This document shows, in pieces, positions 13,556 to 29,329 of a stretch of 64,000 nucleotides of DNA (position 1 is the first letter of the stretch; each line of letters begins with the position of its first letter). The notes under the pieces are model-generated. The model did not search any database. It was not told where the DNA came from and saw only the letters and a program-made list of their open reading frames with translations. The position numbers and the translations under genes are program-made. The stretch covers positions 55,235,743-55,299,742 of the forward strand of contig NC_044278.2 in assembly GCF_004027225.2 (NCBI RefSeq). The letters are read 5' to 3'. This stretch comes from Strigops habroptila. Its lineage: Eukaryota; Chordata; Aves; Psittaciformes; Psittacidae.

Positions 13556-13833
13556 TTAAAACAATACAGGTTAATAAATAGATTAGTTATCAGAAAACTT
13601 AATAAATAGCCTTTTATAATTTACACAAGGCAAATACAACATGCCTATAACTATTTTTTAAAAAGCAAAGAGAGTAAGCTTGACTTGTAAGCCATTAACA
13701 AATCTATATACACATTATTTGGAAGCTAATAAAATAAACCATTTTTATGTAATCTGTAGTAACTATATTGCAATAGCATTGCAGCAACCAAACCTGACAC
13801 TGTATATTTGTTGCCAACCACCTTTTCCCCATA

Positions 13834-13933
13834 TCCCATTAGAACTATTTTTTACATTCCAGGAAAAAAAAAAAAATCCCATTAGAAGTATTTTTACATT
13901 CCAGGGGGGGAAAATAGCGGGGGGGGGGGGGCA
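13834..13933. repeat. Tandem duplication with A and G homopolymers
   Basis: A segment starting TCCCATTAGAA and ending TTTTTACATTCCAGG occurs twice (from 13834 and from 13877, period about 43). The copies are separated by a 13-A run and followed by G-runs of 7 and about 13. It lies near the inferred distal end of the NIPA1 3'UTR. Confidence 0.85.
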
Positions 13934-16900
13934 GGCCGGAGGGAAAGAGAGAGAAAGTTCCACAGTTGAAAAAGGAAAATACCCCTTTTGTGTAATATTT
14001 TCCACTCTGTAGAGCAACTGTCAGGGGGAAGGAGGGGGAGAAACGACACCCAACACAACAACAAAAAGATAAAAACCCCAAACTTATTTGCAGGTTTCAA
14101 AAAGGATTTCTTAATCTGTAACATTTCGACACTGTTGTCTGAAATACTTGGGCACTAGTAACTGTTGGCATAATTGGTGCCTAACATGGTACACACTAAA
14201 ATTCTGCATCACTTAAGTCCATATTTAGTAGCACCAAGGAGTTATTACAAAGACTAATCTCTCTAAAGAAAAGATAACAGGTAATAGATAAACATTTGAT
14301 TTAACAGTAAAACTTCAGCAGTTATGCCATCTCAAGACAACTGAGGAAGAGCTGTAGAATCCTTGATGTTTTATATTTATGAAACAAGAAGGTGAGAGGG
14401 GTACAACGTGCAAACACCTGCCCATTTAAGCACCCCATATTTATTAATTGCAAATCTTTCTTAAATACAAGCCCTCTATTGTTTAAATGAAAAGGAAACC
14501 TAAATCTCAGTTTCTAGTGTTTCAACAAATTAATTCCAGTGTTTTCAATTTTCAGTGCTAGTTACTTCAGAAAAATACATATGTTCAATATAAACCAAGA
14601 TTATTAATAGGAAGCCTCACTTGTCAAACTGTGGTATGACTGGTTCTCATTAATGTTAGTTGCAGCTCACTAATAAATAGGCTCTATTTACACACAAAGA
14701 GTCATGGAAAGTCAGTACAGCAGATAACTTGTTTAGAGATTCTTCTTCTTTACATAAGTATTTAAGGTGTAACAAATCTTTTTTTTTTTTTCTTTTTTTC
14801 AGTTGTATCAAAAAGGTTTCTATTCTCCTACTGAACATTTGAGGGATTTTTGTGTTTGACACCTAATAAAGATTGTGACCGACACATGTAAATCCTCCAT
14901 ACACTGAAGGGATAATGATCAAAGACCTATCTTCAAGTGAGTACCAAGTAAATATGTTTGACTGGTATAACAGAAGCCAGACACACGGAGTGGAACGCCT
15001 TTCATATGGATTTGACCTTAACTCAGATGCATCCCACCACTGTGATGAGTCCACTTTTTGTATGCATAGCCTCTCCCACTTCTACTTTGGAATCAAAACT
15101 GAAGTATCTGGCTCATAGCTATCAAGAGATGTAATGCAAAGAGAATGTGAAAAGGGGCAAACCCATGAGGGACACCAAAGCTCAGGAGACAACTATGCAC
15201 ATTTGCTCCCTGAGATGATGAACTCATATCTGTCTTATGCAAAGTACTTACTTGTCAAAGGGTGGGAGAAAAAAAGAAGAGGGAACAGCTAAAATTCAAC
15301 AGTGCCTCTTTTTAAATCATAAAAATCAACAGGACTAAAAAAGGTCGGACACCTAGAATGAGGAGGGCATGAAGGGAGGAGGGAAGAATCATACCAACAG
15401 TGACAACGGAAAATGGTAATACATTTTTTTAACTTAAAACTGAACCAGATCCTGTACAGCAGAACACTGCTACATAGGGAGCAAAGTAGCAAAAATAAAG
15501 GTTTCAGTTATTTAGCATTCATGATGTAAAAGGCTACAGATAGAAATGATGCGCAAGGCCACAAGAATTTCTTTCACCTTATGTGCTGGCTTTTGACATC
15601 TCTATTTTAAACAAAGTTAACTAGACACTTCTAGAAAGCTCATCACAGATGAGGAGCAGCTGAGGAGAAGAAACTTACGCAGACATTTACCAGCTGTAAG
15701 GATGGTCAGAGGACCACAGAACACGGCTACTACTTTATTCTTACTCTGCATAGTGAGTGCTTATCAAGTAAACTTGTGTGTGGTGCAGAAAATGGTGAGG
15801 TTTAAACAGGGCAGTCAAGTTATTTTGGATCCAGTATTACTAATAATTTGCATATGCACCTAACATACTAGGATAGGCACTTTCTAAACAAATAAGAATG
15901 AATTTTAAAACAAAAAAGACAAACAGATATGGCCAAAGGAGGATTAAGATGCAACCACAATCATTTCCATTCTGACCTAAAGATTTTCATGGAAGTCTTC
16001 CGAGATTAAAGGCTAGTACAAAACCAACATGCAACTCATGAACTCCGAATGTGAATTTTGAAAAGACAACTTGATTGCTTCAGAAAATGGCTAACGTTGT
16101 TTTTAAAAGTAGGTCATTACAGGTCTCACAACCTATATACAATTCCAGTTTCCATCAGGAAAAAAAAAGGGAATTAATATGACAAAACCTAACTGTCTGC
16201 TGAGAACCAAGATACCATCTTCCAACCAACAGCTGACAGAGGTTAGTTTTAACCAGCTTTCATAGTCCCAATTCCCCTCATCTACAATTCTCAAACTTTC
16301 TAGAAAACCATACACAAGATTTGAAAATCCATGAAGATGGCCCTGTCTCTGCCAGTGCTACTTTATTTCACCAAGATACCCAGTTTCCGTGCTGACCTGT
16401 AACATACGTTTCTGCTAACTCGGTCATTCCCCTGCAATTTGGAGTTTATAAAACAAGCTTCCAAATAACACAGTGGGGCTCCTATTCCCTCAGAGGAGTC
16501 CCTTTGGAATACTAAATGTTTAGGAGTCACTGTTCATTATTATTGCTGCCATTAGAAGGGCTTATACCATTCCTTTTAAATTAAAATAGAGGCTGAGTTT
16601 TGACATTAATTCAGGTCAACAAAAAACATCCTGAGAGCGAGTAGTATTACTCCCCATTAATCAACATCCACATTCCTGTCATCCATCTGCAAAGCTACGT
16701 TCATCATTTCTTGATAAAGCATCATGGACTTTTTCAAATACTGTCTCATAAACACGTTGGGGTTTTTTTGTTTGTTTGTTTCAAGAGAAACAAGAGACAT
16801 TCTGAACTAGAGATGTTGAGTTCCACTGTACCCTTCCATTTTTGTAGTTAAGTGGAAAACAACATTCATTACTTTTCAAGCTTTCCTTACAAATTTTTGA

Positions 16901-18411
16901 CTTATGATGTTTTAACTACCAAATATAAGTAGAACATGAAAATTAACTATTTTTTTTCTTTGGCATATCAGTATTCTCTAAATGGTTTAATCTGAACAGT
17001 TCAGAATCCTGATTATAGCTTAAGCTCTCTGTGCTACTTGTCAAAATATTATGGCTGAACTGTTCGCACAGGTCTGAATTACTGGATCTGATTACTGGAT
17101 TTCCCTGTCGGTTATCTGAAACTCAGCTCTCGGAATGCCAATGCCTTTTCAGACTTTTAACTCCCTTTTCCCACATTAAAAAAGGTTCAGAGCATCTTTT
17201 TTGAGCTATGAGAAATCTCATGCTCTTCTCTCAAATTTCTTTTTTTGTGGTCCCTGCTTATTAGTTGCTTCACAAAACAGTTCCCTGTATTTAGTCACTT
17301 AACAAAAATAAAGGTTTGCTAGATTGCTTTAAACAGTCTGCCTGTAGATTACCTCTTCCCATTAGGACTATGGGTTTTTCAGAAGCTGTCAAGGCATCTG
17401 AGGGTTTTAATTCAGGTTGGTAAATTCTTCCGAAAATGCGTGGCTTCTTCTGGGCGCTTTATGTGTTCAGAATTTGAATACAGTCCAATATTATAGACAG
17501 TAAAATTGAATTATTAAACTAGCATAGGCCATCTGAAACAAATACATTCACATTTATGCAGTATTTTTGGATGACAAAGGCACTGAAATAGTTCTGAGCT
17601 GTTTACAAATAAGCCACCATATAGGCAATGAGTCTGTGCATCATTTCCACATCCTTCACAGTCTTTCTGTTGGCTCCCAATTAAAAATTCTCAGATGAAT
17701 GTGGTATGTCTTAATGCACATAAGTTACAAAGAAAAATGCATACCTGGACACTACCATCAGCTGATAAGTAATTAGTGAAAGATTTTTAAGGGTCCACTG
17801 CTCTGTATAAGAATTCAATTTAAAACTCCCAAGTGTTTTCACTGCCTGGCAGACCAAGTTGTCAAGACAGTCACTAAAAAGGACAAATCTGCAGTCCACG
17901 GTTCAACCAACATTTGTCTCAGAATTCACAGCCTTGACAGCGAACACATTGCTATATTGAGATTAACAAGTTGTTGTACTCTCTTCTTCCCTTTCCCCCC
18001 ATATTTTAAGGTATACATCACTCATGAAAGGTGTCAGATTGAGTGCATTAGAAACTGATGTTCTCTGCCCACAGAAACAGTACCTCAGAAGCCACAACAC
18101 AAGCTTTCACACACAGGTCTGTCAGAATATCCCCAGATCTTTTCTGATGGATTACCTTTTACAGTAAGGAAATACATCAGTCTCTATGCTGACTCAATCA
18201 GTGGTTCCAATTAAGTTCATTTATTGTGTTTACTAGGGTACATGGACAACTGTTCCTTTGAAACTGGATGGAGGCCTCCAATTCATTTCACATAGGCCAC
18301 CAAATTTGTCAGAGGATAGCTACCAACCTGAATCATATTTGAATCAGTGACCTAGAAATGAAAGGCTCTGCATCCTTCCCTGAGCCATCCAGTTTCTCCT
18401 CAAAAAATGTT

Positions 18412-21668
<3,257 letters not shown>

Positions 21669-21759
21669 CCAAATGGAACGCCAAGAGCTCCCAAGGGCGT
21701 CACTAGCACAGTTGGGACTGCAGTGTATGCCAAGAAATTCCCTATTTGACCCAGAGCCA
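21669..21759 (-). CDS. NIPA1: NIPA1 coding exon 3
   Basis: This 91-bp exon completes Met70 and encodes [20 protein letters not shown] followed by PLGALGVPF and two bases of Gly100. It covers transmembrane helices 2-3 and their short connecting loop. The acceptor is CTCTTGACAG| and the donor GG|GTAAGA. Sequence and phase match mammalian NIPA1 exon 3, with only conservative differences (for example AL for AV after Met70). Confidence 0.96.
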
Positions 21760-22057
21760 CTGTCAAGAGAACCAGAAATAAGTTTTAAATCCCTTTGTAA
21801 AAAGAGGCAATGAAAACTTACCCAATGCTGTTTGGGAAAGATGACCTAACAGGAAACCAGATGTTACAGATTTGCTTAGCTCTGATAATGTTGAACTTAA
21901 ACAAAATGGCTGGAATTTTTCTGTATTTTTCAATTATTTTTTAATATAGGGTTTATATTTGCCACACAAGAAGATCCAAGAGGGCACAGTAAATAATCTC
22001 ATCTGCAGCTTTTCTTAGTTGAGTATAAATAAGACTATGAATTAGAAACACTCATGG

Positions 22058-22093
22058 ATTACACTCAAATATCTCAATATTACACTCAAATAT
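22058..22093. repeat. Short tandem duplication, period 21
   Basis: The 15-mer ATTACACTCAAATAT occurs at 22058 and again at 22079, in NIPA1 intron 2. Confidence 0.9.
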
Positions 22094-23917
22094 TTAAATA
22101 AGGAAGACTAAAAGTATATATAACCCATGATTTCATCTTTGGAACATGCACACATGTAACACAAATGCACTTGGTTATAGTTCCTAACAGCAGTGTTACC
22201 TTTTGGATGGGAAATAAGAGAGTACCAAAGAAAGGAATACACTAATGAAATACTAAGCACAGGCATAAGGGCTCTTCAATACACAATAGACAACACTAAA
22301 TTTTCACAATGCTATATAACATCACAAGTAATTCCTGACCAATGTAAAAAGAACAGATCCCTGACAAGTCACAGTAACAGCCTCACAATCTTACTATTTT
22401 CTTTCCCCCAATAAAATCAAATTCCAAGATGTACCATGCTATTGCACATCACAGCTGCGACAAACAATTCATGCGTTCAAGTTCTCAGCTAAAATAGAAA
22501 AGCTGGATGGTTTTGCAAGTGCTGGCAAGTTTATAATAGATCAACATGATGCTTGCATAGTTACAGGGTCTGTGGTAACTGGCAAGAACCTTGAGATTCA
22601 ACGCAAATTACATACAGCTCAAATTTCCAGTTGATATTAAGAGCCATTATCAGCATTTAAAAATATTTCAAGAATCCAAGCTGTCCTTATGCTCAGGCTG
22701 GCACTGCCCTCGGCTATCACATGTTGTTACCATCATCCTGTTCTCTACACCTGCAAAGCACTGTGCAAACATTAATTAATTTACCAAATTAGCTCACATT
22801 ATCAGTAGAGCTGAAGACCTGTGTAACCTACAGGAAACACAAAGGAGATAAACAAACTTACAAAACTGCAGAGTGTGGCAAAATTATACTAATTCAATTC
22901 TCTGAGGCTGTCTCTATGCGCAGGAGTGAGCCAGAGAAGTTAATGAGCAGCATTTCTAGAGCACAGAGTCAGTCATGGTTTTCCTGCCCTTGGGAAGAGA
23001 CTAACTCAGCTCTCAGCCTCGGGCTTGGTTTTCAGCAGACATATGTGGCAACTCTGTCATTACCTTCAAGGCATCCAAAGGCACTCGGCCAGATCTTGCA
23101 CAGAGGACAGGGCATAGCTGGCACGCCGTGTTTCTGCAGATGATATATATTTCCAAGTGACTCTGACAAAAGGTTGCTTTTTTTTTCTTTTTTTGGAGGT
23201 CCAGTGCCTTAACTTTGGGTTGGAAGAACCCTAACAGATGGCACCAACACTGAGGTCTCTAAAGCTTCAGTCAAATTGCACATATTGTAAGGCAACTGAG
23301 CTTATCAGACATTTTCAGTATCACCATGGATTAATAGTAACAGTCTCTTACCATCACATGTGACAGACCGAGACTAATTAAGACCAATTAAAAAAAGATT
23401 CTCAGTAATTGTTACCATCTATCTGATGTTGAGACCTTTGCTGCCAAGCTATACAGTCCTCTCTGGACAGAAATTCCTCTCCAGATGCATCAGTGCTGCA
23501 AGTCAAGACATGGCTTGAGTTCTTGAAGGCACACCAAACTTTAAACTTGAAAAGGAGTACCAATATCCCTGAAGCTAATGCAACACAAAACTTGATGCAC
23601 ACTAACATGTCTACATTAGCAAGAAGACCAGGAGTAGTTCCGTACAGCAGATGTCTGCTCTACACGTCAGGGGCTTTCTTTCAGACTAACTTCTGCCTGC
23701 TCCCTTGGACCGAAAGTCTATTTGCAGCTGGTGTGCATTAGGCATGTTCAGCTTAGTTTCATCTTGAAGTCAAGTTAAGGAGCTTCAACACTGCTCTACA
23801 ACATGAAATAAAGCCCAGTCTGTGGAGATAAACATGAGATTCGCTTTGCAAGTTTATTCCCCATCTGCAATAAAACACTAGCCACTATAAAAACCAGACA
23901 CATCAAAACCTGCACTG

Positions 23918-23947
23918 AAACTAATTAATTAGCCAATTAATTAGTTT
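23918..23947. repeat. Inverted repeat, 13-bp arms with 4-base loop
   Basis: AAACTAATTAATT, then AGCC, then the exact reverse complement. This could form a perfect hairpin. Both arms hold TAATTA homeodomain-type cores. It lies in NIPA1 intron 2. Confidence 0.9.
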
Positions 23948-25634
23948 AATGCTCATTGAAATAACTGTGCACATGCTGCAATCACTCTTTTGACTACATT
24001 GTAAGAAAAAGTCCCTTAGCAGAATCTGTAGCCTTTCCTTTGCAGTCTTCAGTAATCCAGTGGATCCCAAGGCCCCAAAATGGCTAGGCAGTGTTATGCT
24101 GAGTCAGCATGCCAACACAGAAATGCTTGTTCACCATCTGAACAAATATTGTGAAAATAAGTTGGTAGAGTTTATGTGGGTTTTGTTAGTCATCCAAACT
24201 CCCAAATTCCCTGGCAGAGAAAACCATGTCAGCTGTTACGACTTTACCCAGATAACTGGGGATGTTGCTAATTCCTCAGGCACTGCCTTTCTCTGCATCC
24301 CAGAGATGTTTACCTGGCCCTTGCTGTTGCTGTTCATGACTCTATTGCAATTCTGAACCCATACTATCCTTAAACAATTCTTCCCTTGGTTTCTTTGTAA
24401 ACTTACTGAGGCTTTGTTTTGAAATACCTGCACCTGGCTACTGGACAAAAGCCAACTGATACCATTCCCTTCAGCTGTTTGCCTTCATGCAATTCAGTCA
24501 GCTCTTTTAAGCATGAAATCGTTTTCTCTGATTCACCAAGATAAACTCCTGTAATAAAACCTCTTTTATTTTAACTCCTTCTGCTCGGAGATTCAAGATG
24601 GGAGCCTCATGAGAGATAAACAATGGTGATTAATGCACAGATTTATTGCTCCTATTTGCCACAGTAGTGATTCTGGTAGAGGAGGAAGCTGAAAGAACTA
24701 CTTAAACACAGGTTAAATTAGCTGAGGACTTTCCTCTGAAGCTCTGTTGGCTTGTATACTTGCTGTGAACTTTGTCCTTCAACAGATCCATCTGCTTCCT
24801 TTCCTTTTGCATTGCTTGAAGACAATAAAAACAGAGACTTCCCTTGCTGCCACAAAATAAGGGGCACAACTGGACCCATATACTTCTCAGAAACAGCATC
24901 GGAACATTTCCAAATAATTCAGAAAAGTCTGTATTAGAGTCTAAAACTGGAGTATGATTTTTCAGCTCATGGGTAGAACTAGGGCTGAACTGCAAGATGA
25001 GAAAGCTAGCTGCTCCCTATGCTCAGGATTCGCATTAGAGAGCAAACTTAGTGTGAGCAGAGTTTCCAAAGATAAGAGTAAAATTACACTGATCTCTTAT
25101 CAGCACCACACAAGGCTTCACATTAATCTTGTAGATTAAAAGCAAAACTGAAACTGTATCTGTAGAACTAGAAATCAAAAGGACTTTATTTTTTAATTAA
25201 TAAAGGCTGGCAAAGTGCTTTCTGATCTAAAATATAACATATGCTCAACGAGCCCTTTTGTGCAGAGTGACATTTTCTTATTCAGCTTTGACTTTTATTA
25301 GAAACTCAGCAGACCAGCTCAATCCAGAGACACAAACGGTGCAGGAACCCAGAGTCAGAGCAGTGTGTGGCTGCCAAGGGCTGCAAGTACCAAACAGTTC
25401 AGAAATGTGGAAAGATGTCTGACTCAGGTTTGTCCCAGCTCTTTGCCTTCTCAAACACTGTCAGCCGCAATAGCCAGAGTGAGAGTTTACTACAGGTGGG
25501 GTATTTCTGACGGATAGGAATTTTGTGACAAGTGAGCATGAGATTCAAGATGAGAACCCAGATTTCCTGATGTCTTGTTTCACCATCTAAGTGTAACTTC
25601 TGTCAATAAAAATCAAACCTTTTAAGACACTTAC

Positions 25635-25682
25635 TTGCAATAGTGCCAGACCACCATACTATATCTGTTAAGTATGAAGTAC
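25635..25682 (-). CDS. NIPA1: NIPA1 coding exon 2 (48-bp microexon-like)
   Basis: A very small exon encoding the rest of Gly54, then TSYLTDIVWWSGTIA and the first base of Met70. Acceptor CCTCTTCCAG| and donor CAA|GTAAGT are strong. It carries the start of transmembrane helix 2, with the family's Trp-Trp pair; human has WWAG where this has WWSG. Length is a multiple of three, so skipping would keep the frame but remove 16 residues. Phase 1 on both sides agrees with exons 1 and 3. Confidence 0.95.
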
Positions 25683-28600
25683 CTGGAAGAGGAAGTATAG
25701 GAAGATATATTAGGAAAATATGAAATTGCAATATTGGAACTACAAAACAGAATAATTTCAACAGTCTCAACTATTAATGACCTTCACCTTAACCCCATTC
25801 TTCAATGCAACTGAGTGTGAGTAAATAAATAGAGAGCGCTCGGCTTTGGCGTGTCAGAGTGAGACTTTCCTAAGGCAATATATTAGTCAGAAGTTCTGAA
25901 AGTACCTATGTGATGCTAACACGGTGTTACATACAAGAGCAAAATGTCAACAAATACTTCTGAGGATGACATTTAAACATACAGATTAGAACTGATACTA
26001 GGAGAATGGGAAACCTATGAAACAAAACATGATATGGATCAATTAGTTCACCAGTATAACCTAAATAAAATTATATGGGAGAAAATGCAGCAGACAAATT
26101 GCTTTGGTATACAGTTTTGGCAGCACCTATCCTGCATTTGAGCACTAGAAAGTGCTACGAGTGAAGCCTCTGAATTCCTGACATACTACCTCATTTCAAA
26201 GAGAGGAGTAAAAACTCTGGATCATCCCTGAGTGCCTCCCAAGTTCAAATATGATTATTTTCACTGTCAGATTATAGGCTTTTGCCTTGGGATGTGCCAG
26301 GGGAGCTGGTGCGCTGCATTTTGTAAGTTCTGCTTCTGTAGAACACCAAGGCTAATGACCGCTTACTAAACTAAAGCCTGGCCTTTGCTGGGTGCCACCT
26401 TGGCATCACGCTATGCTCTTGTGTTCTGCTCCTCTTTCTAGCAATTCAGCTCCACGTTTATTTGTGAAGACAGTCTCTCAACAGCTGCTGGAGCAATACT
26501 CTGAAATTCTGAAAACCCAAAGAAAAACACAGTAATCCATAACTCTGGAGATGTATAAAATATTAAGCGCTTGGAAATCACACTATATAATTGAAAGGAG
26601 ATGGAAAATGACTAACGAAAATGGCCAGCTTTAGAGTGGGCGTAATAATTTTTTAGACTTTTGTTATTGCATATAAAATAAAAACACTGTTGGGGGCACA
26701 AATTATAGAAAATATTGACTCAAGTAAGGTAACTTTGCAAAATATTTGTCACCCACTGCTGTTTCTAACTGAGCAAGGATTACTAATTGCATTGATACTA
26801 CATCAATTCAGTAGAGAAGACAGAGAAGACTTCAAGTGCCTCCTTGTTAATTATACACCACCTACTGAAGCTAATGGAGAAAAAGACATCATCTGACACT
26901 AGCTTGGGCTCACAACTTTGACCACTAGATTCGAGGCAAAACCTCACTATTTCACAACACTAAAGAGAGAGAAACCTGGGTGATCGCCTGGATGTCTCCA
27001 CACTGAGCACAGCCATAGGAAATACTACAGATTGCTCAGCAAGATACACCAATAAACATCAGTAATATCTTCAAAACATGATGCTTTACAGCTGCCAGCA
27101 CTGAGAAGGCAGGCACATGCCCATCACTCACTTAATCCAGTGCTCTGCTGAAAGCTCTTCAGGAATTATTAGACCCAACTACACTGCAAAATGGAAACTT
27201 CCTCCAACTGCCCTGGGATGGAAAGTCATTGCTTTCTCTCGAGGTTTCTCATCTCTTACCTTACAAAAAAATATTTGTATTTATGGTGCAAATGTGATCC
27301 CTCTGTGGACAAGAAATCTGGATTACAGCCATCTTGGAGGGAAAGGGAGACTGTGCTCGCACAACAGTACTTTGGCTAAGTCCCTTTACTGTAAGGTCAT
27401 TGCAGAAAAGACAAAATGAACTTGTTAGCTCAGGCTGACAGCTGGTAGTAACGTAGCTGCAAGCTTGCTCTGCAAGCTGGATGCAGCAGGGACTGGAAAT
27501 GCACTGCTGCTCTAACATTAACCACCTCAAAGACATGCATAGAATCATATATCTGTATATATTTACATACAAACATATACAGAGAAAATACCTAGCATGT
27601 CCTGGTCACTAAAAAGGATTTTTCATAAGAAAGAGTTCCCAGAACCTATGGGCACATGCTCACACGCACAGACACCACCTACAAATCAAATGGTTATTAA
27701 CCATAGAAATACAATTAAAAGGCCTCATGCAACTTGTGTTCACAGTGTTCCCCTCACATAAAAGCATGACATTAAGAGCAAATAAATATATTGCATTTTC
27801 CCATAATCAAAGCGTCAAGACACAACTAGCGAGGGCTACTCAGAAGCTACATGCTTTGGGGAAGCTCCAATTTCAGAATAAAAACCAGATGATCTTTACA
27901 CTCGGTGAATTTACAGCTTTGTTTCGGCTATACTGAATATGTTCATCTTGGAAAACAATAATGAGCTATGGGATTTCAGTATGAAAAATGAAAGAACACG
28001 TTATCGCTGTGCCCTTCTTCTCTACAAAAGGAAACCGCCACGTGACTGATGTAACTTGCCGTGTGTGTGTCCGTGTGGAAGAGCTAGAATAAACAAGTGA
28101 CAAGCCGTGCTGGTGCTGCTCATGGCAAGAAACTATCTGAGCCAGAGAAATGGGTAGAAAAGTCCCACAAGTACCTGAAAACGCCGCAAGAGAAACCTGT
28201 GTACAGATACACACGAGCCCCAGTGTTGTGTTACAGCGGGATGAAGACCAGTGAGCTGGCCATACATCCATCGGGAAGCTGATGCTGCTGACCACGCTAA
28301 TACACCCTCACCGCTCTCCATCTGCCGCCTCTTCTGTAATTTATCATCACATCCCTCACGCCGACCGCGCTCCAGTCACCGACCTCTGATGCCAGTCACG
28401 CTTAAGGTGACAAACCGAGGCCGGCTGCCCTGGTCCTGCCCCTGGACGGTGCCCCCTGCTGCAGGGGTCTGCCACGACCCCGGGGTGCCTCACCCTGCAT
28501 CGTCCGTCCCCCACAACCCTTCCCCGCCCGGGTCGGCCGCGCCGCAGCGCGGGGCAGCCGCGGCTCTTCCGCGGGGGCTGCGCGGGGGCCAGGGGCGGGA

Positions 28601-28738
28601 GCGGCCCCGGTGGAAGCCGGGCCGCTCCCGGGTGGGGGTGTCCCGTCCCGCACGGTGCCGGAGACGATGCTCCGGAGCCCTGGGAGGCGGTGCAGAAGGG
28701 AGAGGGAGGCCGTGGCCACCGCAGCACCGGGCCCCTAC
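25683..28738. other. NIPA1 intron 1
   Basis: 3.1 kb intron with GTAGGG donor at 28738. The right-hand 340 bases are CpG-island sequence. The left part is ordinary AT-rich DNA without a recognised repeat family or gene. Confidence 0.8.
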
Positions 28739-28898
28739 CTCTCCCGCGGGCCCGCACGATCCCCTTCTTCTGCAGGACGAAGGTGGAGCCGTTCACCAGG
28801 CTGGAGACCACGGCCACGCTCAAGCCCAGCGACACGGCGGCGGGGCCGGGGCTCTGCGCTGCCCCATCGCCCGCTGCCGCACCGACCGCCATCCGCAT
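28739..28898 (-). CDS. NIPA1: NIPA1 coding exon 1 (N-terminus)
   Basis: The reading frame starts [20 protein letters not shown], continues [20 protein letters not shown] and [13 protein letters not shown], and ends one base into Gly54 at the GAG|GTAGGG donor. Residues about 21-42 form transmembrane helix 1. Thr39 corresponds to human Thr45, an SPG6 mutation site, and is threonine here. The mammalian N-terminal polyalanine run is absent; only scattered alanines remain. Two ATGs are possible, codon 1 (G at -3) and codon 3 (G at +4). I chose the first, and either gives a near-identical protein. From the first ATG the total is 323 residues. Confidence 0.93.
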
Positions 28899-29085
28899 CG
28901 CCCCACCGACAGAGCTGCTGCCACAGCGGCTGCCCGGGCCCAGCGCACCCGGCCGCGGCTCTGCGCCGGACCCGCCCCGCCCCGCCCTGCGCCGCGCTGC
29001 GCTGCGCTGGGGGCGGCTCCGGCTCCGGGCGGGCGGCGGCAGCCGCGGCTCCTGGCGCCCGTCCCGCGCGGGGACGGCAGCAGGA

Positions 29086-29093
29086 TGACGTCA
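29086..29093. promoter_or_regulatory. Perfect CRE (TGACGTCA), joined to an RFX half-site
   Basis: Palindromic CREB/ATF site about 190 bp upstream of the NIPA1 start codon. It is followed directly by TAGCAACGG, which contains AGCAAC, the RFX/X-box half-site. The composite spans 29086-29100. Confidence 0.7.
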
Positions 29094-29147
29094 TAGCAAC
29101 GGCATCCCTCTCCCCTACACACCCCCCCCCCAAACCAACCTCTGCTC

Positions 29148-29155
29148 TGACGTCA
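29148..29155. promoter_or_regulatory. Second perfect CRE (TGACGTCA)
   Basis: Second palindromic CREB/ATF octamer, 62 bp from the first, about 250 bp upstream of the NIPA1 start codon. The interval contains a 10-11-C run. Confidence 0.7.
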
Positions 29156-29329
29156 CGGCTCCGTGCCGCCCCGCTCCGCGCTGGCACCGCGGGGGGACGC
29201 GCGGAACCGCGCAGCGAGCTGCCGCGGCGGGCAGCGCTGTGGGGAGCGCGGCCGGAGCGCGCCTCCGGCGTGCGGAAATACGGAGCAGAAAATGCGGTCC
29301 CCGCGGGAGGGAGCTGCGAGCGCCCGTGG

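Larger units (their letters stand above)
13530..18411 (-). other. NIPA1: NIPA1 3'UTR (inferred extent)
   Basis: Sequence downstream of the NIPA1 stop, AT-rich and free of CR1 copies. The distal end contains a tandem duplication and homopolymer runs (13834-13933). T-runs occur at 14779-14797. No intervening gene is recognised over the 4.9 kb. Extent rests on one polyadenylation signal and the known long 3'UTR of the family, so it is inferred. Confidence 0.5.
21760..25634. other. NIPA1 intron 2
   Basis: 3.9 kb intron with GTAAGT donor and CTCTTGACAG acceptor. It contains a 21-bp-period tandem duplication (22058-22093), T-rich runs near 23177-23197 and a hairpin-forming inverted repeat (23918-23947). 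Small reading frames such as 22916-23143 and 24060-24356 have no recognisable domain. No CR1 copy is seen. Confidence 0.7.
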
